A stretch of 64,000 nt of DNA. Origin: Sycon ciliatum (Eukaryota; Porifera; Calcarea; Leucosolenida; Sycettidae). The notes beneath the pieces are model-generated. The model was given only the letters and a program-made list of their open reading frames with translations, had not been told where the DNA came from and made no database searches. The DNA lies in NCBI RefSeq assembly GCF_964019385.1, contig NC_088645.1, positions 15,484,064 through 15,548,063 on the forward strand. The letters run 5' to 3'. The translations under genes were made by a program, and so were the position numbers. Numbering within the stretch: the first letter of the stretch is position 1; every line of letters starts with the position of its first letter. This document shows, piece after piece, positions 9,694 through 22,389 of this stretch.

Positions 9694-12067
9694 TAATTAT
9701 GACTTTCAGCTATGCAAAATGCGAACATGATCACCTATCCAATACCGGTAGTCTATTATATTAATTATTCATATCTTTTTGCATCTTTCCCTCGAGTGGG
9801 TCTATTGTTATTAGGCAATTGTCTGTTATAGTCACCACTATAAATAAAAATCCAAAAAAAATCCAAAATATGCTAATTCTATTGTGCGAACACGCAACAA
9901 TTTCACATTCAAAGGCCGAGTATGAACACGAGGGGACAGCTAGCGACAAGAAACAGTTACTAGCATACATAGTTCAAAACATTGTGGCTACATGCCCAAT
10001 GTACCGGTACTTATAACAGCCCAATGTCGATATCATGCCAATTCAAGAAACATTTTCACTTTGAAAAAAGCACATTACAAATATTTCTAATTCAGTACTT
10101 ACATGAACGTACACAGCAATGGCTTCGGGTGGTTGCTGACTCAACTTCGCGAAGCTCACGGCAGCCTGTTTGTACTGGCGATAGCGTAAGGTATTCGGAA
10201 ATACAAAGGCACAGTTTCTTGATAGTCTTCTGACGTCCATCGTACTTCAAGTGCGCACATAAGCACTCCTCAAATCGGATGTGCAGCAGAAAGAAAGCTG
10301 TCAATAAAATAACAGCATTGTCCAGTATTCTCAAATACAGACTGAAAGCATGGCTTTTGTAGAAGAGGCAGTACTAGGGAGAAAGAAACGAACGGATGAC
10401 CACGCGACCAAGCTATCTTGCCACAAACGATGTTGACTTTGATTGAATTTGAATACAACAATGCTGCTCCGCGATTATCCTGATCTGTTTTCAAAATCCA
10501 CAACACGTGCGCATGCAGTACATAACATTGGTACATTGATGTCACGTCAGCTGCATGATTTCTTTTTGTCACTGCAGTTTTTCGCGCGGATTTCGTTTGC
10601 GACATAATCCGGGGCGTCGTCATCTTCTAGAAAATTGGCACTGTATTTTAATTTTTTTAATTTTTTTATTTATTAAAATCCTCTCTACGAGTGTTGTCTC
10701 GACTTCGCCAGGGCCCGAGTTTGACCTTCACCTTTCCACCTTTCTAGCACCTACACGTAAACGGAGTCCATTTTTTGGGCCTCCGTGTTCTTCTTCGCTG
10801 ACTTTCGCTTCTTAGCCTCCATTAATTTTGTAGCATTTTGCATAGCTTTTGGATTTCGGACCACCTAGCGGGGATGGAGCATTGGATACACTGGCCTTCG
10901 CAATTCGCCCTAGAAATCATCCCACTTCCCAGGATATATCTTCAACAGGTAACGAATGAAATCCTTTTTTTGATTTTGGGCCTAATTAGTTTGGTACGAA
11001 GATATAGGGCGATGAGTGCGAGGAAATTGTCGTTCGCTGACAGTAATTCGCATGACCGTATACGGCCCTGCTTAACAAACGCTCAAATACAGATATAGAT
11101 ATTGGTGGGTACGGGTCCGGGTAGTTTGCACAACTAATAAAATTTAATAATGTCAGATGTGCCCAAATCCCCCCCCCCCCCCCCCCCCCCCCACACACAC
11201 ATAAATGATTAATGGGCGCGTTCGACTACACACATTTTCGTCCATTCTAGAATACTCCACGGTGCATGCACCGTTCGATGACACAAATTCCTGTGCCAGA
11301 ATCGACGGAATCCAAATCCATCAATTCTGAAGAGAGAACGGAATTTCTAATTCTCCCGCCAGAACTAATGCACTCGACGTACACGACATGCTAGGTCCAC
11401 GTGCGCGTGAGGGTGTACAGGATTCCACGTGATCTCCTTTTACGATTTTTACATGTACATGTAGTCGTTCGTTTAGTGGCCGCAATCCGTTCATTCTGGT
11501 CATTTGAGAATTCTAAAACCTGGGCCCAGAATGTGTAATCGAAAGCGACCAATGAATTATGTTGTTCATAAAAATTAATACCTCAGGGACTATGCTGCAC
11601 GAAACGAATAAGTCAAACAATAAAATGCAATGCGAGAAAGTTTCGTCTGTCCGTGCAAGGGTGCTTCCATGTACTTACTGTACTACAGTCGTCGCCAAAC
11701 AAATCTGGCCAATGCCATGGATACAGTGGTATGGTACGCGTGTTCAACTAGTAGTAGTTAACTACAGACAGTCAGTACTTCATCGTTCATGGTGGCATGG
11801 CATGCATGCATTTTACAGCACCAGCATGCACAGCACTGAACTCAGAACAGTCTGCACTGCACTGAGTGTATGCAGGCCTGGCATGATGTGCTGTGCACTA
11901 TAGGCAGTGGCAGTGTGCGGTACAGCTACCGGTAGCTATCATAGCATTGGACAGATTTTTTTGGCAACGACTGTAGTACTTCAAGTACTTTTTGTTTTTT
12001 TTTGTAGACCACAGTGAGTTGTATAAACCATGGTATATGACTGGCTTGTGACCAGTACTTGTACCAG
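9694..12067. other. Retrotransposon 3' end, then region without a recognised gene
   Basis: The retrotransposon tail occupies about 9694-9870. A possible minus-strand exon (about 10270 to 10103) ends at a GTAAGT donor, but its peptide is not recognisable. A C24 homopolymer lies at 11169-11192 followed by a short AC run. The remainder is AT-rich noncoding DNA with no further structure seen. Confidence 0.5.
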
Positions 12068-12069
12068 TA

Positions 12070-12758
12070 CAGTCGACTCCACTTACTGTAAAACGAACTC
12101 GCGTATAGCGAATTTCGTGATATGGCGGACCTTTGTCCATGTCCCTGTTTGAACCCATGCACAATTGACCCTTTATAGCAAACAGTTTTCGTTTATAACA
12201 ACTCAAATATTGTAGGGCCGCATGTAAACCAAGTGCACTCGACTCATTCCAGACTATACTGTCATGGGCCACTTGCCATCCATGACTTGCTGTTGTGAGT
12301 GCATTTCTGTTATAACAAACTTCGGCTATAAAATTCTCCTGCACAATGGTGTTCGTTATACATGTAACTCTGTCCCCGGGAAAATTGCAATTCCGCGGCC
12401 GCGTTTTTGTCCGCGTTTTTTGCGATTGTTTAAAAGACCGCGTTTTCCGCGATATTCCCGCGTTTTTTGAACTTTTTTGTTGCACTACACGTACACACAG
12501 TGCACTGTCCGGTCAGCAACGTCTCATCGTGGCGGCTTTTTACTCGAATATGACGAGTGCTTACACCAGAGACTTGTAACTGATTGATTTCACTACATAC
12601 TCACTGAAAATTGCCGCACATCAATAGTATTCACCGCATATTTACCGCATATTTACCGCAAATTCACCGCAAATTATGCCATATTATGCCGCGTTTTTCC
12701 CCGCGTTTTTTGCGATTTTTTTCCGCAATTTTCCCCGGGGACAGGTAACTGGAGTCGA
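12070..12758. mobile_element. pogo/Tigger-like MITE interrupted by a second MITE
   Basis: The left end reads CAGTCGACTCCACTTACTGT after a TA (12068-12069). The right end, read inward, is TCGACTCCAGTTACATGTAT, giving inverted ends of about 28 bp with indels. Internal TATAACGAAC-type motifs fit pogo/Tigger MITEs. The right terminal CTG is degraded, so the outer duplication cannot be confirmed. A 375-bp element sits inside it at 12370-12744. Confidence 0.6.
12370..12744. mobile_element. Nested MITE with CTGTCCCCGGG ends, 6-bp duplication
   Basis: Ends read CTGTCCCCGGGAAAATTGC and, inverted, CTGTCCCCGGGGAAAATTGC. GTAACT flanks both sides (12364-12369 and 12745-12750). The interior is rich in CCGCGTTTTT and ACCGCAAATT motifs near both ends. 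Six-base duplications are not typical of the best-known superfamilies, so I leave the class open. It interrupts the right end of the pogo-like element and is therefore younger. Confidence 0.65.
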
Positions 12759-12764
12759 AAGCCC

Positions 12765-13430
12765 AAAGTCGTGGGCTTTCACAACTCCCTGCTTATCAGT
12801 ATGCAAACTGACCACTCCTTCCTTTGGGTACTAGCTGCCACATGCACTGCAGTCATACAATCCTTAGTCCGGGCCTGAGAAATCCGACCGTGTGAATAAT
12901 AATACTCGGGGGGGGGGGGGGGGGGGGGAGCACCACACGCGCACACCACTCTGCAAACTTGAGCACGACACTACTTTATTCGTGAGGTTGGATTTCTCTA
13001 GTCAGAACTGTAATTTTGCTGATTTAGGTCAAGCTAAGCGGTGAAAACAACCCATGTGTGACCGTGAGGTCAAACTAAGCAGAACAGAGGGTCAAACTAA
13101 GAAGAAAGTAACCCACATGCAGGAAAGGTAAACATGCTTGAAATAACCCAGGGCTACCGCGGCATGTCAATCTTTGTTGGAAAACAATCCACAAGCAAAC
13201 GAGGTCAAGCGACATGCAAAGGAGGCATTTCCATGGGATAATGCGATAAGTGACCCATTCAAACATGCATCAGTCCACTGCATATGGATAACCAGGGCCT
13301 GGGGGGGGGGGGGGGGGGGGGCATGCAAGGTAAGCCCACCAGGATTGTAGACTTCCTCCACATATGGATGAAACGGTATGCTAGTCTGCATTCCAGTGGA
13401 TTTCATACAGTCAAACGGCTCAAGCACACA
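12765..13430. repeat. Dispersed poly-G repeat, third copy of the 39.6/52.9-kb module edge
   Basis: It contains G21 runs at 12908-12928 and 13301-13321. The sequence after the first run (a CA-rich stretch, then GTGAGGTTGGATTTCTCTAG and GATTTAGGTCAAGCTAAGC) is also found after the G runs at 39782 and 53033. It is thus one end of a dispersed repeat present at least three times here. Confidence 0.7.
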
Positions 13431-14078
13431 CCAGCGGGTTACACAAATTTGAAAGTGTAATATACATCATTACCAGCAATTATCACATGGCACGTGATTG
13501 TTGCCCGTACTCCAGCGAATCAGCACCTTTCGCGCCGCGGGCAATAATATGCGATATTGCCCGCAAAAAAATAGTTTATTTGCCCGCAAAAAAATAGTTT
13601 ATTTCAGTGATCGCGTGACTACGATCGTACGACGAGTCGACTCTGTAGACTGTACGACTCTACGACGAGTCGCAGTGTAGCATTGAGACGAAGATGGAAT
13701 TCTTTTTGGAGATGGACATCCCGGCAATGGACATGGCCTCGGACGTCTGCCGTGTGGTGCTTGCAGGGATCATTCGTTCAGTCATGTTGGCAGCCTGACC
13801 GTCGGTAAGCTTGTGGATTCAGTTCTGCTCGAAGTGGTCCTGTGATCACAAACAATTATTTGAAATAACACAAATTCAACTCAGCGTCGTGCGTTTTCAA
13901 ATCCTCGCAAAGTCACTGCCTGTGTGTGGTCTTCATGTGCCACGCAAAACTCTTACCAGGCTCATCTCACCTTTGCTTGAACAACAAACACAACAATTCA
14001 GGAATGTTTTGCAATGAAAAATACAGCTATCTGGAGCTGAAAAAAAGAAGAAAAATTGTCCTCAGCATTACACACCAC

Positions 14079-14133
14079 CAGGGAGTCGTCAAATACTTGC
14101 ACTTGTTGCAGTACTGTATTTGACAACTTCCTG
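14079..14133. mobile_element. Short CAGGGAGTCGT-ended palindrome (hAT-like mini element)
   Basis: It runs from CAGGGAGTCGTCAAATAC to GTATTTGACAACTTCCTG, 55 bp in all with inverted 18-bp ends. The terminus matches the 2.6-kb hAT-type element at 20047. No clear 8-bp duplication is visible. The mirror copy is in the other palindrome arm at about 14930-14985. Confidence 0.45.
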
Positions 14134-15249
14134 ATACACATGTAAACATGAAGAAACTCTTTGTGGTAGCACTCTTAATTTTCAATTGAAATTATGATTC
14201 TGCTGTATTTTATTGTCGTTGCCATGTCTATTGCTATGACGATGCGGTGCCGGCACTTTTTTTCTGTCTCCGTCTTTCAGTACTGTATACTCTCTGATGG
14301 CCTGTAGAAGACTTTTTGTTAGGGTGTAGGAGAAATATCTTCATTTTTCCTGTTTTGATAATGATAGCACATCAATATACATTGTGGTCATAATGTGTTG
14401 GCATTTGGGCTAATTTCAACAGCAGCCCAATGGTCTGCTCTGTGGGCCATGTGATAAATTTGTTATCGCATGGTTGCTGCGGGCCTTATGGCATATTATT
14501 GCCCCTCGAGGTTAGCCCTCGGGCCTACGGCCCTCGGGCTAACCTCTCGGGGCAATAATATGCCATAAGGCCCTTGCAACCATGCGATAACATATACTTA
14601 TCACATGGCCCACAGAGCAGACCATTGGGCTGCTGTTGAAATTAGCCCAAATGCCAACACATTATGACCACAATGTATATTGATGTGCTATCATTATCAA
14701 AACAGGAAAAATGAAGATATTTCTCCTACACCCTAACAAAAAGTCTTCTACAGGCCATCAGAGAGTATACAGTACTGAAAGACGGAGACAGAAAAAAAGT
14801 GCCGGCACCGCATCGTCATAGCAATAGACATGGCAACGACAATAAAATACAGCAGAATCATAATTTCAATTGAAAATTAAGAGTGCTACCACAAAGAGTT
14901 TCTTCATGTTTACATGTGTATCAGGAAGTTGTCAAATACAGTACTGCAACAAGTGCAAGTATTTGACGACTCCCTGGTGGTGTGTAATGCTGAGGACAAT
15001 TTTTCTTCTTTTTTTCAGCTCCAGATAGCTGTATTTTTCATTGCAAAACATTCCTGAATTGTTGTGTTTGTTGTTCAAGCAAAGGTGAGATGAGCCTGGT
15101 AAGAGTTTTGCGTGGCACATGAAGACCACACACAGGCAGTGACTTTGCGAGGATTTGAAAACGCACGACGCTGAGTTGAATTTGTGTTATTTCAAATAAT
15201 TGTTTGTGATCACAGGACCACTTCGAGCAGAACTGAATCCACAAGCTTA

Positions 15250-16123
15250 GGCCGCGGTCACACCGAGCTCGATTCAGCCGTTCAGCCGAAAAAAGCGCTT
15301 GTTTACGTCACTATTACCATGGAAATGGCTGAAAAATGTCCTACAAGCGACTTTCAGCCGTGGCTGACTCTCAGCCGTTTTTTTCCGGCTTGTTTCAGCC
15401 ACAGCTTGTACAAGCGGCTGAAAGCCGAAATTCAAAAAATATTTGAGTGCGCTTGGAGCACACCATGTAGCTAGTTGACATGATGAACTGATATTGATGT
15501 TCTTTCTTGTGTCCGTGGAACCGTGCTATCCCTGTGCCTTTGGTTTTGACCGTGAGTTTGTCTATCCAACTACACTGTATTCAGTTTGATTTGGATTTTG
15601 TCCGACGACCATGGATTTCTGCCGCTGTGCCTCTAGACTGCTGCGTAGGTTGTAGGAGCTGTGGTTTGAGGCCAAGACAAGGCACCATACTCGCGACCGA
15701 ATTCATGAAGAAAGCCGGGTACGAAGAAGAGAGTGGATTGCAACTGAGTTCAAGAACGGCAACCGGCGGGGCAGAAAGCTCGACATCAGGAAACACCACC
15801 CGAACCATCGCGTCCATGCACACCGAACAAATAAACAGAGCACGACTTCGCAATTCAGAATCCGGGCTTCCTTTGCTTCTTCATCAAAACTGAACACTAG
15901 AACAAGTACAGTTTTCATGGTTTTAGATCGCGAACGTTCTGCTTTCCGGTTTCTTGCAAACATTGGTGTGTTTCGAGATATTCAAAATTTGGCGGGTAAG
16001 AAAAACAAGCCATTCAAGCTTTGCACTCAAGGTCTGGTGTGACCGCGTCACAGGGATCACGCAAGCCAGCTGAGCGCCAGCGATAACAAGCCCAAAGTGG
16101 CTTGTTTCGGTGTGACCGGGGCC
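15250..16123. mobile_element. PIF/Harbinger-type MITE, 874 bp, TTA duplication
   Basis: The ends are GGCCGCGGTCACACCGA and, inverted, GGCCCCGGTCACACCGA, with TTA at 15247-15249 and 16124-16126. The opposite palindrome arm (13797-13815) carries the uninterrupted site with a single TTA. The interior has no recognised transposase; one 128-codon frame (15507-15893) has no family match I know. Confidence 0.88.
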
Positions 16124-16452
16124 TTACCGACGGTCAGGCTGCCAACATGACTGAACGAATGATCCCTGCAAGCACCACACGGCAGACGTCCGAGGCCATG
16201 TCCATTGCCGGGATGTCCATCTCCAAAAAGAATTCCATCTTCGTCTCAATGCTACACTGCGACTCGTCGTAGAGTCGTACAGTCTACAGAGTCGACTCGT
16301 CGTACGATCGTAGTCACGCGATCACTGAAATAAACTATTTTTTTGCGGGCAAATAAACTATTTTTTTGCGGGCAATATCGCATATTATTGCCCGCGGCGC
16401 GAAAGGTGCTGATTCGCTGGAGTACGGGCAACAATCACGTGCCATGTGATAA

Positions 16453-19400
16453 CATATACTTATATGACATCCCACAGAGTCCGAAATTCCGTAAAATATT
16501 TGCGCATTTACTGCAGAGAGTGATCTTGGAAGGAAGAAAATTGCTCTGAACTATGGCCATGATCGAAATGTAAGGCATCAAACCAGTGAACCACGCCAAC
16601 AAGACAAACAGTTACACAACGAAAAAAACGAAAGTGAAAAACATTGAACAACCGATGCGATCTCAACTCCAAAGAATCATGATTTTCTTCTCCACTGAAA
16701 AGTATCTGTTACCTTGGTGATCTTGAGGAAATAGCAAGAATTGACCTTCTTCATGGTCATTTCCGAAGCTTCCTCCAAATATTGTCAGCCAACAAACCAC
16801 AGCATTGTCACCTGGCTAGTCTGATCTCTGTCCTCAAGAAGGACCAGTTCCAAAAGATTGCAGGTCCAGTGCGCTTTCTAGCTTCAAAGATCTGGGAAAT
16901 CGCCTCATTCTACACATTTCACTGAGCAGCTTCTCAATTGTTTCTGGCTTGACATTGAACAGCAAGAAGATGAAAAGCACTTCTTTCTCAGTTTTTTCGA
17001 GTAAACTACCTCTCCAACCGCGTGGCTTTCTCTGAAGGCCATTTTGTAGGGGCTTTCCCATGGCCATGTGCTGGATGCATGCCATGTCGATGTACTGACA
17101 TGACAATCATGATGCATGCTGTCATGCACAAGGACGTAGACTACTCACAGTACTCAGTGACTACAGTCAGTACTCTGTACGACTCGTATGAGTCGTAGTC
17201 TAGAGTGACTGAGTCAGGGAGTCGAATTTTATGACTGCCTGTTGACAAATAGCAACTTGTTTGGTGTAAATTTCGTTTAGAGTGGCTGACAGCTTTGCCA
17301 GCTTGATACTTGGTTTCATTCTGCAGCTCACTGGTTTGAGAATACAGTGTTTTTTTGCGGCTTCTTCAACGGATATTGTGCACCATCATCAAGGTGGTTA
17401 CCTATTCGTGATGCAGCTTCAACTAAAAGTACAACAACAAAAGCAACAGCCTACATTCAACAGCCACAGCCCATGACAACCAGAACAACAACAACAACGA
17501 CTACAACAACAACAACAACAACAACAATAACGCCAATTCTCGTTCCTCATATACTGGCACACACAGAGACATAGACAGCAATAGCGGCAACACACAAATT
17601 AAAGGGTAGTTGGCCGCAGCCAGATGTGACACTTGCGCAGCTAGTGGGGAAGCACTAGCCATCGGTATTCGGTATGAAAAGATAGAATCTTGCGGCCTAC
17701 GTATATTGAATGCCTTGAAAAATGCGTCAACATGTTGAAGGTATGACCAGCATCAGCCAAGGACTGATGGTCAAAGCAAATACCAAAATACACTGCTATA
17801 ATATTAAAACACACGATCCTTGAAGGGTGGTGGCGTTCCTACGGATGCGGAAAACTCGGCCTTTAACCGAGTTTGACGCGAACAGTGAAATATACAAGTA
17901 ATAATAAACAGAACTACAAGGACACATTATGTCACCATAATGTCGGCTGCACAACCAGTCACTCATTTGACATAAGAATTTTTGAAGCAGCTAGTTGTCT
18001 GGAAACTGGGCATGCTTCCAGTTTGTGTCGGTACTTTCGAACTCTGGTTGCTGCAGGTGAAAAGAGATTTCTCGCAAACCTATTAAAATGCACGGTTGCA
18101 GGCAGCGGTGTACAAGAATAAAAAGAAACGGAAAGAAATAACAAGGGTGCTTCAACGTTGACTGGGTTCGATCACTGAACACTAGACAAGAATGTTTGCA
18201 AAACAAAGGTAGAAGAACTGGTCAGCCTCAAATGCTACCTCAAGGACACACAGCGTATCCAAAAAGTAAAGAAAAAATGGAAAATGGTGAGCTGGAGGCG
18301 ACTGTCGCCGACATCACTGAGCAGTGCAAATGGTATGGGCAGACAAAAACCAATAGGAGAAGACCTACACAGTACTGAAGGAGATGTCAAGCATGAATGC
18401 CAAACCTACAAGTGAACCTGAAGGAGAGGAGGATGTGGGTGATGCCATCTTGGCTACCCTGGCCAAAGATTTCTCTGAGCTACGGCACCACATACCTGCA
18501 CAGGAAAACCAGCAGAAGCATAACGGAGAGCCTCATCATATCGTTGGGAAACGGCAACAGCAGCGCAACATGAAGAAATAGAAAATGTGTGCTGAAGCTG
18601 CATTCTGGTTTACAAGAATGTTTGGGTCTCACTGCTAAATTACCTCGTACGCATGGCCTGTGTAATTGCTTTAGCCTTTTCTCTGCTCTTTCCGGTTGCA
18701 CAGATGTTTAGCTTGTACAAGTGCTTTCACTTACTCCCACCCACTCTCACCTCTCTTTCCGGGTATATACGGATATCATTGCTTTTTCTTCTATCTTTCA
18801 CACTAGTAATGTACTGCATCCGGACTTCGCTAAAGCTTAGATAAATATTGATACCTAAATCTATAACTTGCAGTGCTTCCAGGAATACAATGCTGGTGAT
18901 GCTATGCTTTACCTCCATTAGCCGTCTGTGCCATTGTGCAGATTTGTATTCAGACAAATTAGTTTCATGCTACAATGCTTTCGTTGTGCTCTGCGGTAAG
19001 CTCATGATTAATCAATGCCCTTTTCTGTGGAAGAGACAAACTGCCGGGCAGCACGATCCCCTCCTGTCATAGATCCAGAGGAGTGCTGCAGGAACGTACA
19101 TAGACTACGGCGAATCATAGGCTTGAAGGTAATCAGGTAGTGAGCCCGTGGGCCTTGTCCATGTACGTTCATGCAAGCATCCCAACCTGGAGGAAAGAAC
19201 TTCACAGGGAAATTCTTCGGTCCCAACCCCCTTTGTCCAGTTTCTGATTCGAAAGTCAGAAATAGACTATTTCATTTCAAGGAGGAAAACTTCCTTCTGC
19301 CAGCGGAGAGGGCTCGACACAATAATGTGGAGCACTATTACACGTAAAACTCCATTGTGCCTTTTGTGACTATTTCACTTCTATTTTTCACTGCACAGCA

Positions 19401-20038
19401 GTGCAAGCTCCATCAGCAGCCTCAAACATTCGTCATCTGAGAAAGGGCCCAACATTCCCCGAACCATCAAAATATCTACAGCAAAAAAAAGGGAGATTTT
19501 CAAATTCATGCAAGAATACATTCAATAAATTCACCCAAAATGAAATGAAATCACCTGATAGATCGTCACTGATATCTGATATCTTCATACTCCCAAGTTC
19601 ATAGAGGATAACGTCTCTCCATTTCACAAGGTGCTGCACGCTGCCACCCTAAAGCAACAAAATTCACAGTGCAACGAACAGCTCAATTGTGTCGACCTCG
19701 CGACCTGATTTATTACAATAAAATAAACGTACCTTCTTTCCCACTGTCGATCCGGTAAGAAGCAGCGAAAACTTCAGGCCCCTAAGACTGCTTGAATTTT
19801 CTCCACAGCGGACTGCTGCTGAAAACATCAGCTTGGCGTAAAAACCAGGCTCATTCTGTCTATGAGATACCTAGCGTAAATGAGAGCCTTCTCGTCGCCA
19901 GCCACAACAATAATAACAACAAAAATCACCTCCACCGAAAAAGACATGCAGATAAGAGAGCTTGTTGTGTACAGCGTGAGTTCAAAAAATCCTTTTTCAT
20001 TGAGATCACAAAAAAAACTTCACACTCGATCGCGCGAG
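16453..20038. other. Region without a recognised gene; microsatellite and small open frames
   Basis: Contents seen: a dyad-rich stretch at 17140-17225, including a short CAGGGAGTCGA...CTGCCTG palindrome at 17216-17242; a CAA-type microsatellite at 17470-17530; and short open frames at 18196-18378 and 18384-18581 (plus) and 19226-19008 (minus). The last encodes a plausible but unrecognised peptide containing FPVKFFPPGWDACMNVHG. No splice structure could be assembled. Confidence 0.4.
17470..17530. repeat. CAA/ACA trinucleotide microsatellite
   Basis: Interrupted (ACA)n run with occasional ACG and ATA substitutions. Confidence 0.9.
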
Positions 20039-20486
20039 CTCAGCACCAGGGAGTCGTAAAATACCGGGAGGCGACACGCCACACATTTCACGATCCGAGG
20101 ATTGCCGCACTCGACCCGCGAAATTTGAAGCCTGATTGAAACGTCGTCGTCATCTTCTTTTTCTCAATTGTTTTTGCTATATGCTTCGAGGCTATTCTGG
20201 ATCTCCAGAGCGAAAGCTGGTTGTTTCTGATACGTACCACGCATTACCTTAGGTTGAGCCGTGGCTTTTAATTTTTTTTTGGAAGTTCACTGCTTTGGAG
20301 ACGACGGAATGTCAAGGTAAGTTATTCACGAAATGTACTCAAATTTGAATTGAGTCAATGCGAATGACACCCTGTTTTCGGAATAGTTCTCCACTAAACA
20401 CACCATGCCCATGGCCCCTTCATGTTGTCCAAGTTCCATTCTAGGTTTGTGTGAAGTTTCGAGATGAAGTTCGACGATGTACTCAC

Positions 20487-20815
20487 CTTTCCATGGAAGG
20501 GAAAAAAAAGTAGCATATCAAACAGAATCCATGCAGTATTTGATGCCACTATCCTCATTCTTCTGCATTCAAAGTGTTTCACATCTATATGGCCCATGAA
20601 CTGCAAACAATATTTGTCATTTCTTAACTGTTCATAGCTGTTCATAACTGTTCTGAACACATTGCCTTCAGGAAACGTAAGGCCGAGTCGCCTCACCGAC
20701 TGAGCAAAGTTCTCTGCGACGAAAGTCACACTATCGGCGAATGCACTCAAGGTGAATACCCGTCAATATCCTGTATACTGCTTGTACCGCTTATCACAGT
20801 AGCATACACACAAGC

Positions 20816-20900
<85 letters not shown>

Positions 20901-21105
20901 CATGCTCGTGCACACACAAGCGCAAAATTCACATATCACTGGTTCAGTTGTTTTTATCTGTGTCGTATTTTGTCTTATACAGAGCTTCCGAGCCACGCCG
21001 AGTCACCTGACCAACTGAAGAAGGTTCTGTGCGACGAAAGTCACACTATCGGCGAATGCACTCAAGGTGAATACCCTGTGGACTGCTTATACCACTTATC
21101 ACAGA

Positions 21106-21198
<93 letters not shown>

Positions 21199-22389
21199 GC
21201 GCAAAATTCACATATCACTGGTTCAGTTGTTTTTATCTGTGACGTATGGTGTCTTATACAGAGCTTCCGAGCCACGCCGGGCCACCTGAATTCTCCAAAC
21301 AAGGCTGAAGGCTTGTCACGGCATCCTTGCCAAATAAAGGTATAAGCTGCAGCAAGTTGTCGTTGCGACACCTTGCTCCTTCCAGTGCACGCCGCACGGC
21401 CACCAAGCACCAACCACCATGGTACTTTTCAGCAAGGTGAGACAAATTGTCAATCACCGGTTCGGGGATGGCTTCAGCAGCTTTGGATGGTGCTATTGAC
21501 GCTTTCCGTGGCATGCAGGTAGCTTATCAGATTCGCTAGCACTGCAGATGTAACTTCCAAATCTGAAGAAGAGAAAAGAAAAAGACAACATATAAGGACT
21601 GGTGGTTGCAGAGACTGTACTAGTATTCAAAAGCCAGCGTTTGCATACCTAGTCTGCATACCTAGTCAGAAGCCAATTTTTTTCCAACATGCATGCAAAA
21701 CGGCAAACGCACTGACCTTCACAATTGATTTTCACTTCGGGAATAGCTGTTGCGATGACGGACAGCATTTGTTGCCATGCTTGCGAAATATCAGCACCCT
21801 TGCATGCCTTCAGCTGGCACACTTCCTGGCGTAGCAGATTTGCAGTACCTGATGCCTTGTGTAACAGTGTCATAATAACATGCAGGAATGACTCCGTCGC
21901 CTCAGTAACACTCGCCTGTCTCATCGTCAGCAGTTTGCAAATTCCATGGATCACTGCACCTTCCATAGGCCTGTACACCATGATGGCACTACCACTCTTA
22001 CATCGATCTGCACATAGACAAAGTATGGTTTGAGGATGGAGGTTTACATCATCTACGGTGATGATACATACTAGGTACACACGTAAATTTTCAGGACTTC
22101 AATAAATATCCTGTCACAGTGAACAGACAATGCATCGTGGGCAGACTAGGATGAAAAGGATGGTGTCGACCACCTAATTTATCGGGTCAGTTCGGGCACT
22201 TAGGTATGCTACAGATTATACATTCGTGTCCACAAGGAAGAGACAAAAACATGCAAACGAAAGAATCTCACCTGTAGCCCACAGCTGAACATCCCCACAA
22301 CTCAGGTCACCAAGTGAATACGTGGCGTCATCTACATCTTCCACGGTGGACTCATCACTTTGGCAGTCATCTCTGTCAAGCTCCATCAT
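20487..22389 (-). CDS. Multi-exon gene of unknown function inside the hAT-type element
   Basis: Exon 1 (22389-22272) starts with ATGATG and encodes an acidic segment (MMELDRDDCQSDES...), ending CAG/GTGAGA in phase 1. Exon 2 (22007-21717) follows the acceptor TCTATGTGCAG and joins in frame; it is 291 bp, helix-rich, and ends at GTCAGT, again phase 1. After a strong pyrimidine tract and CAG at 21579 a further exon is likely, either stopping after about 30 codons or, by another acceptor, using the frame open at 21514-21254. A last open segment (about 20750-20487) ends at GTGAGT. Exons 1 and 2 are firm; the rest is uncertain because a tandem duplication has rearranged 20.7-21.3 kb. No domain was recognised. 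Confidence 0.5.
20690..21290. repeat. Tandem duplication (about 0.3 kb unit) with CA microsatellites
   Basis: The block at about 20708-21005 is repeated at about 21026-21290: GCGACGAAAGTCACACTATC, a CA run, then CGCAAAATTCACATATCACT through AGAGCTTCCGAGCCACGCC. CA runs lie at about 20815-20898 and 21108-21196. The duplicated part overlaps candidate exons of the minus-strand gene, and the second copy has a stop codon in the exon frame. Confidence 0.85.

Larger units (their letters stand above)
13480..16452. repeat. Large near-perfect palindrome (arms about 1.05 kb)
   Basis: Sequence 13480-14525 is repeated in inverted orientation at 14540-16452 once an 874-bp insertion (15250-16123) is removed. 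Translated segments from the two arms that I compared (60, 68 and 65 residues) are identical. The symmetry centre is a GC-rich hairpin near 14500-14550. The arms carry a short reading frame with a good start context (13694) ending just before a GTAAGC donor, but no recognisable protein. It may be a foldback-type mobile element or a recent inverted duplication; an assembly chimera is the alternative. Confidence 0.9.

Noticed and set aside
17820-17880. Third SINE copy
   Set aside because: Only a short GGGTGGTGGCGTTCC-like stretch resembles the SINE body; the tRNA-like head is absent and the rest does not align.
20747-21242. Open frames through CA/TG runs (also at 40385-40697, 42273-42563, 53762-54106, 55641-55919)
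   Set aside because: Dinucleotide repeats give Cys-Val or Thr-His frames automatically.
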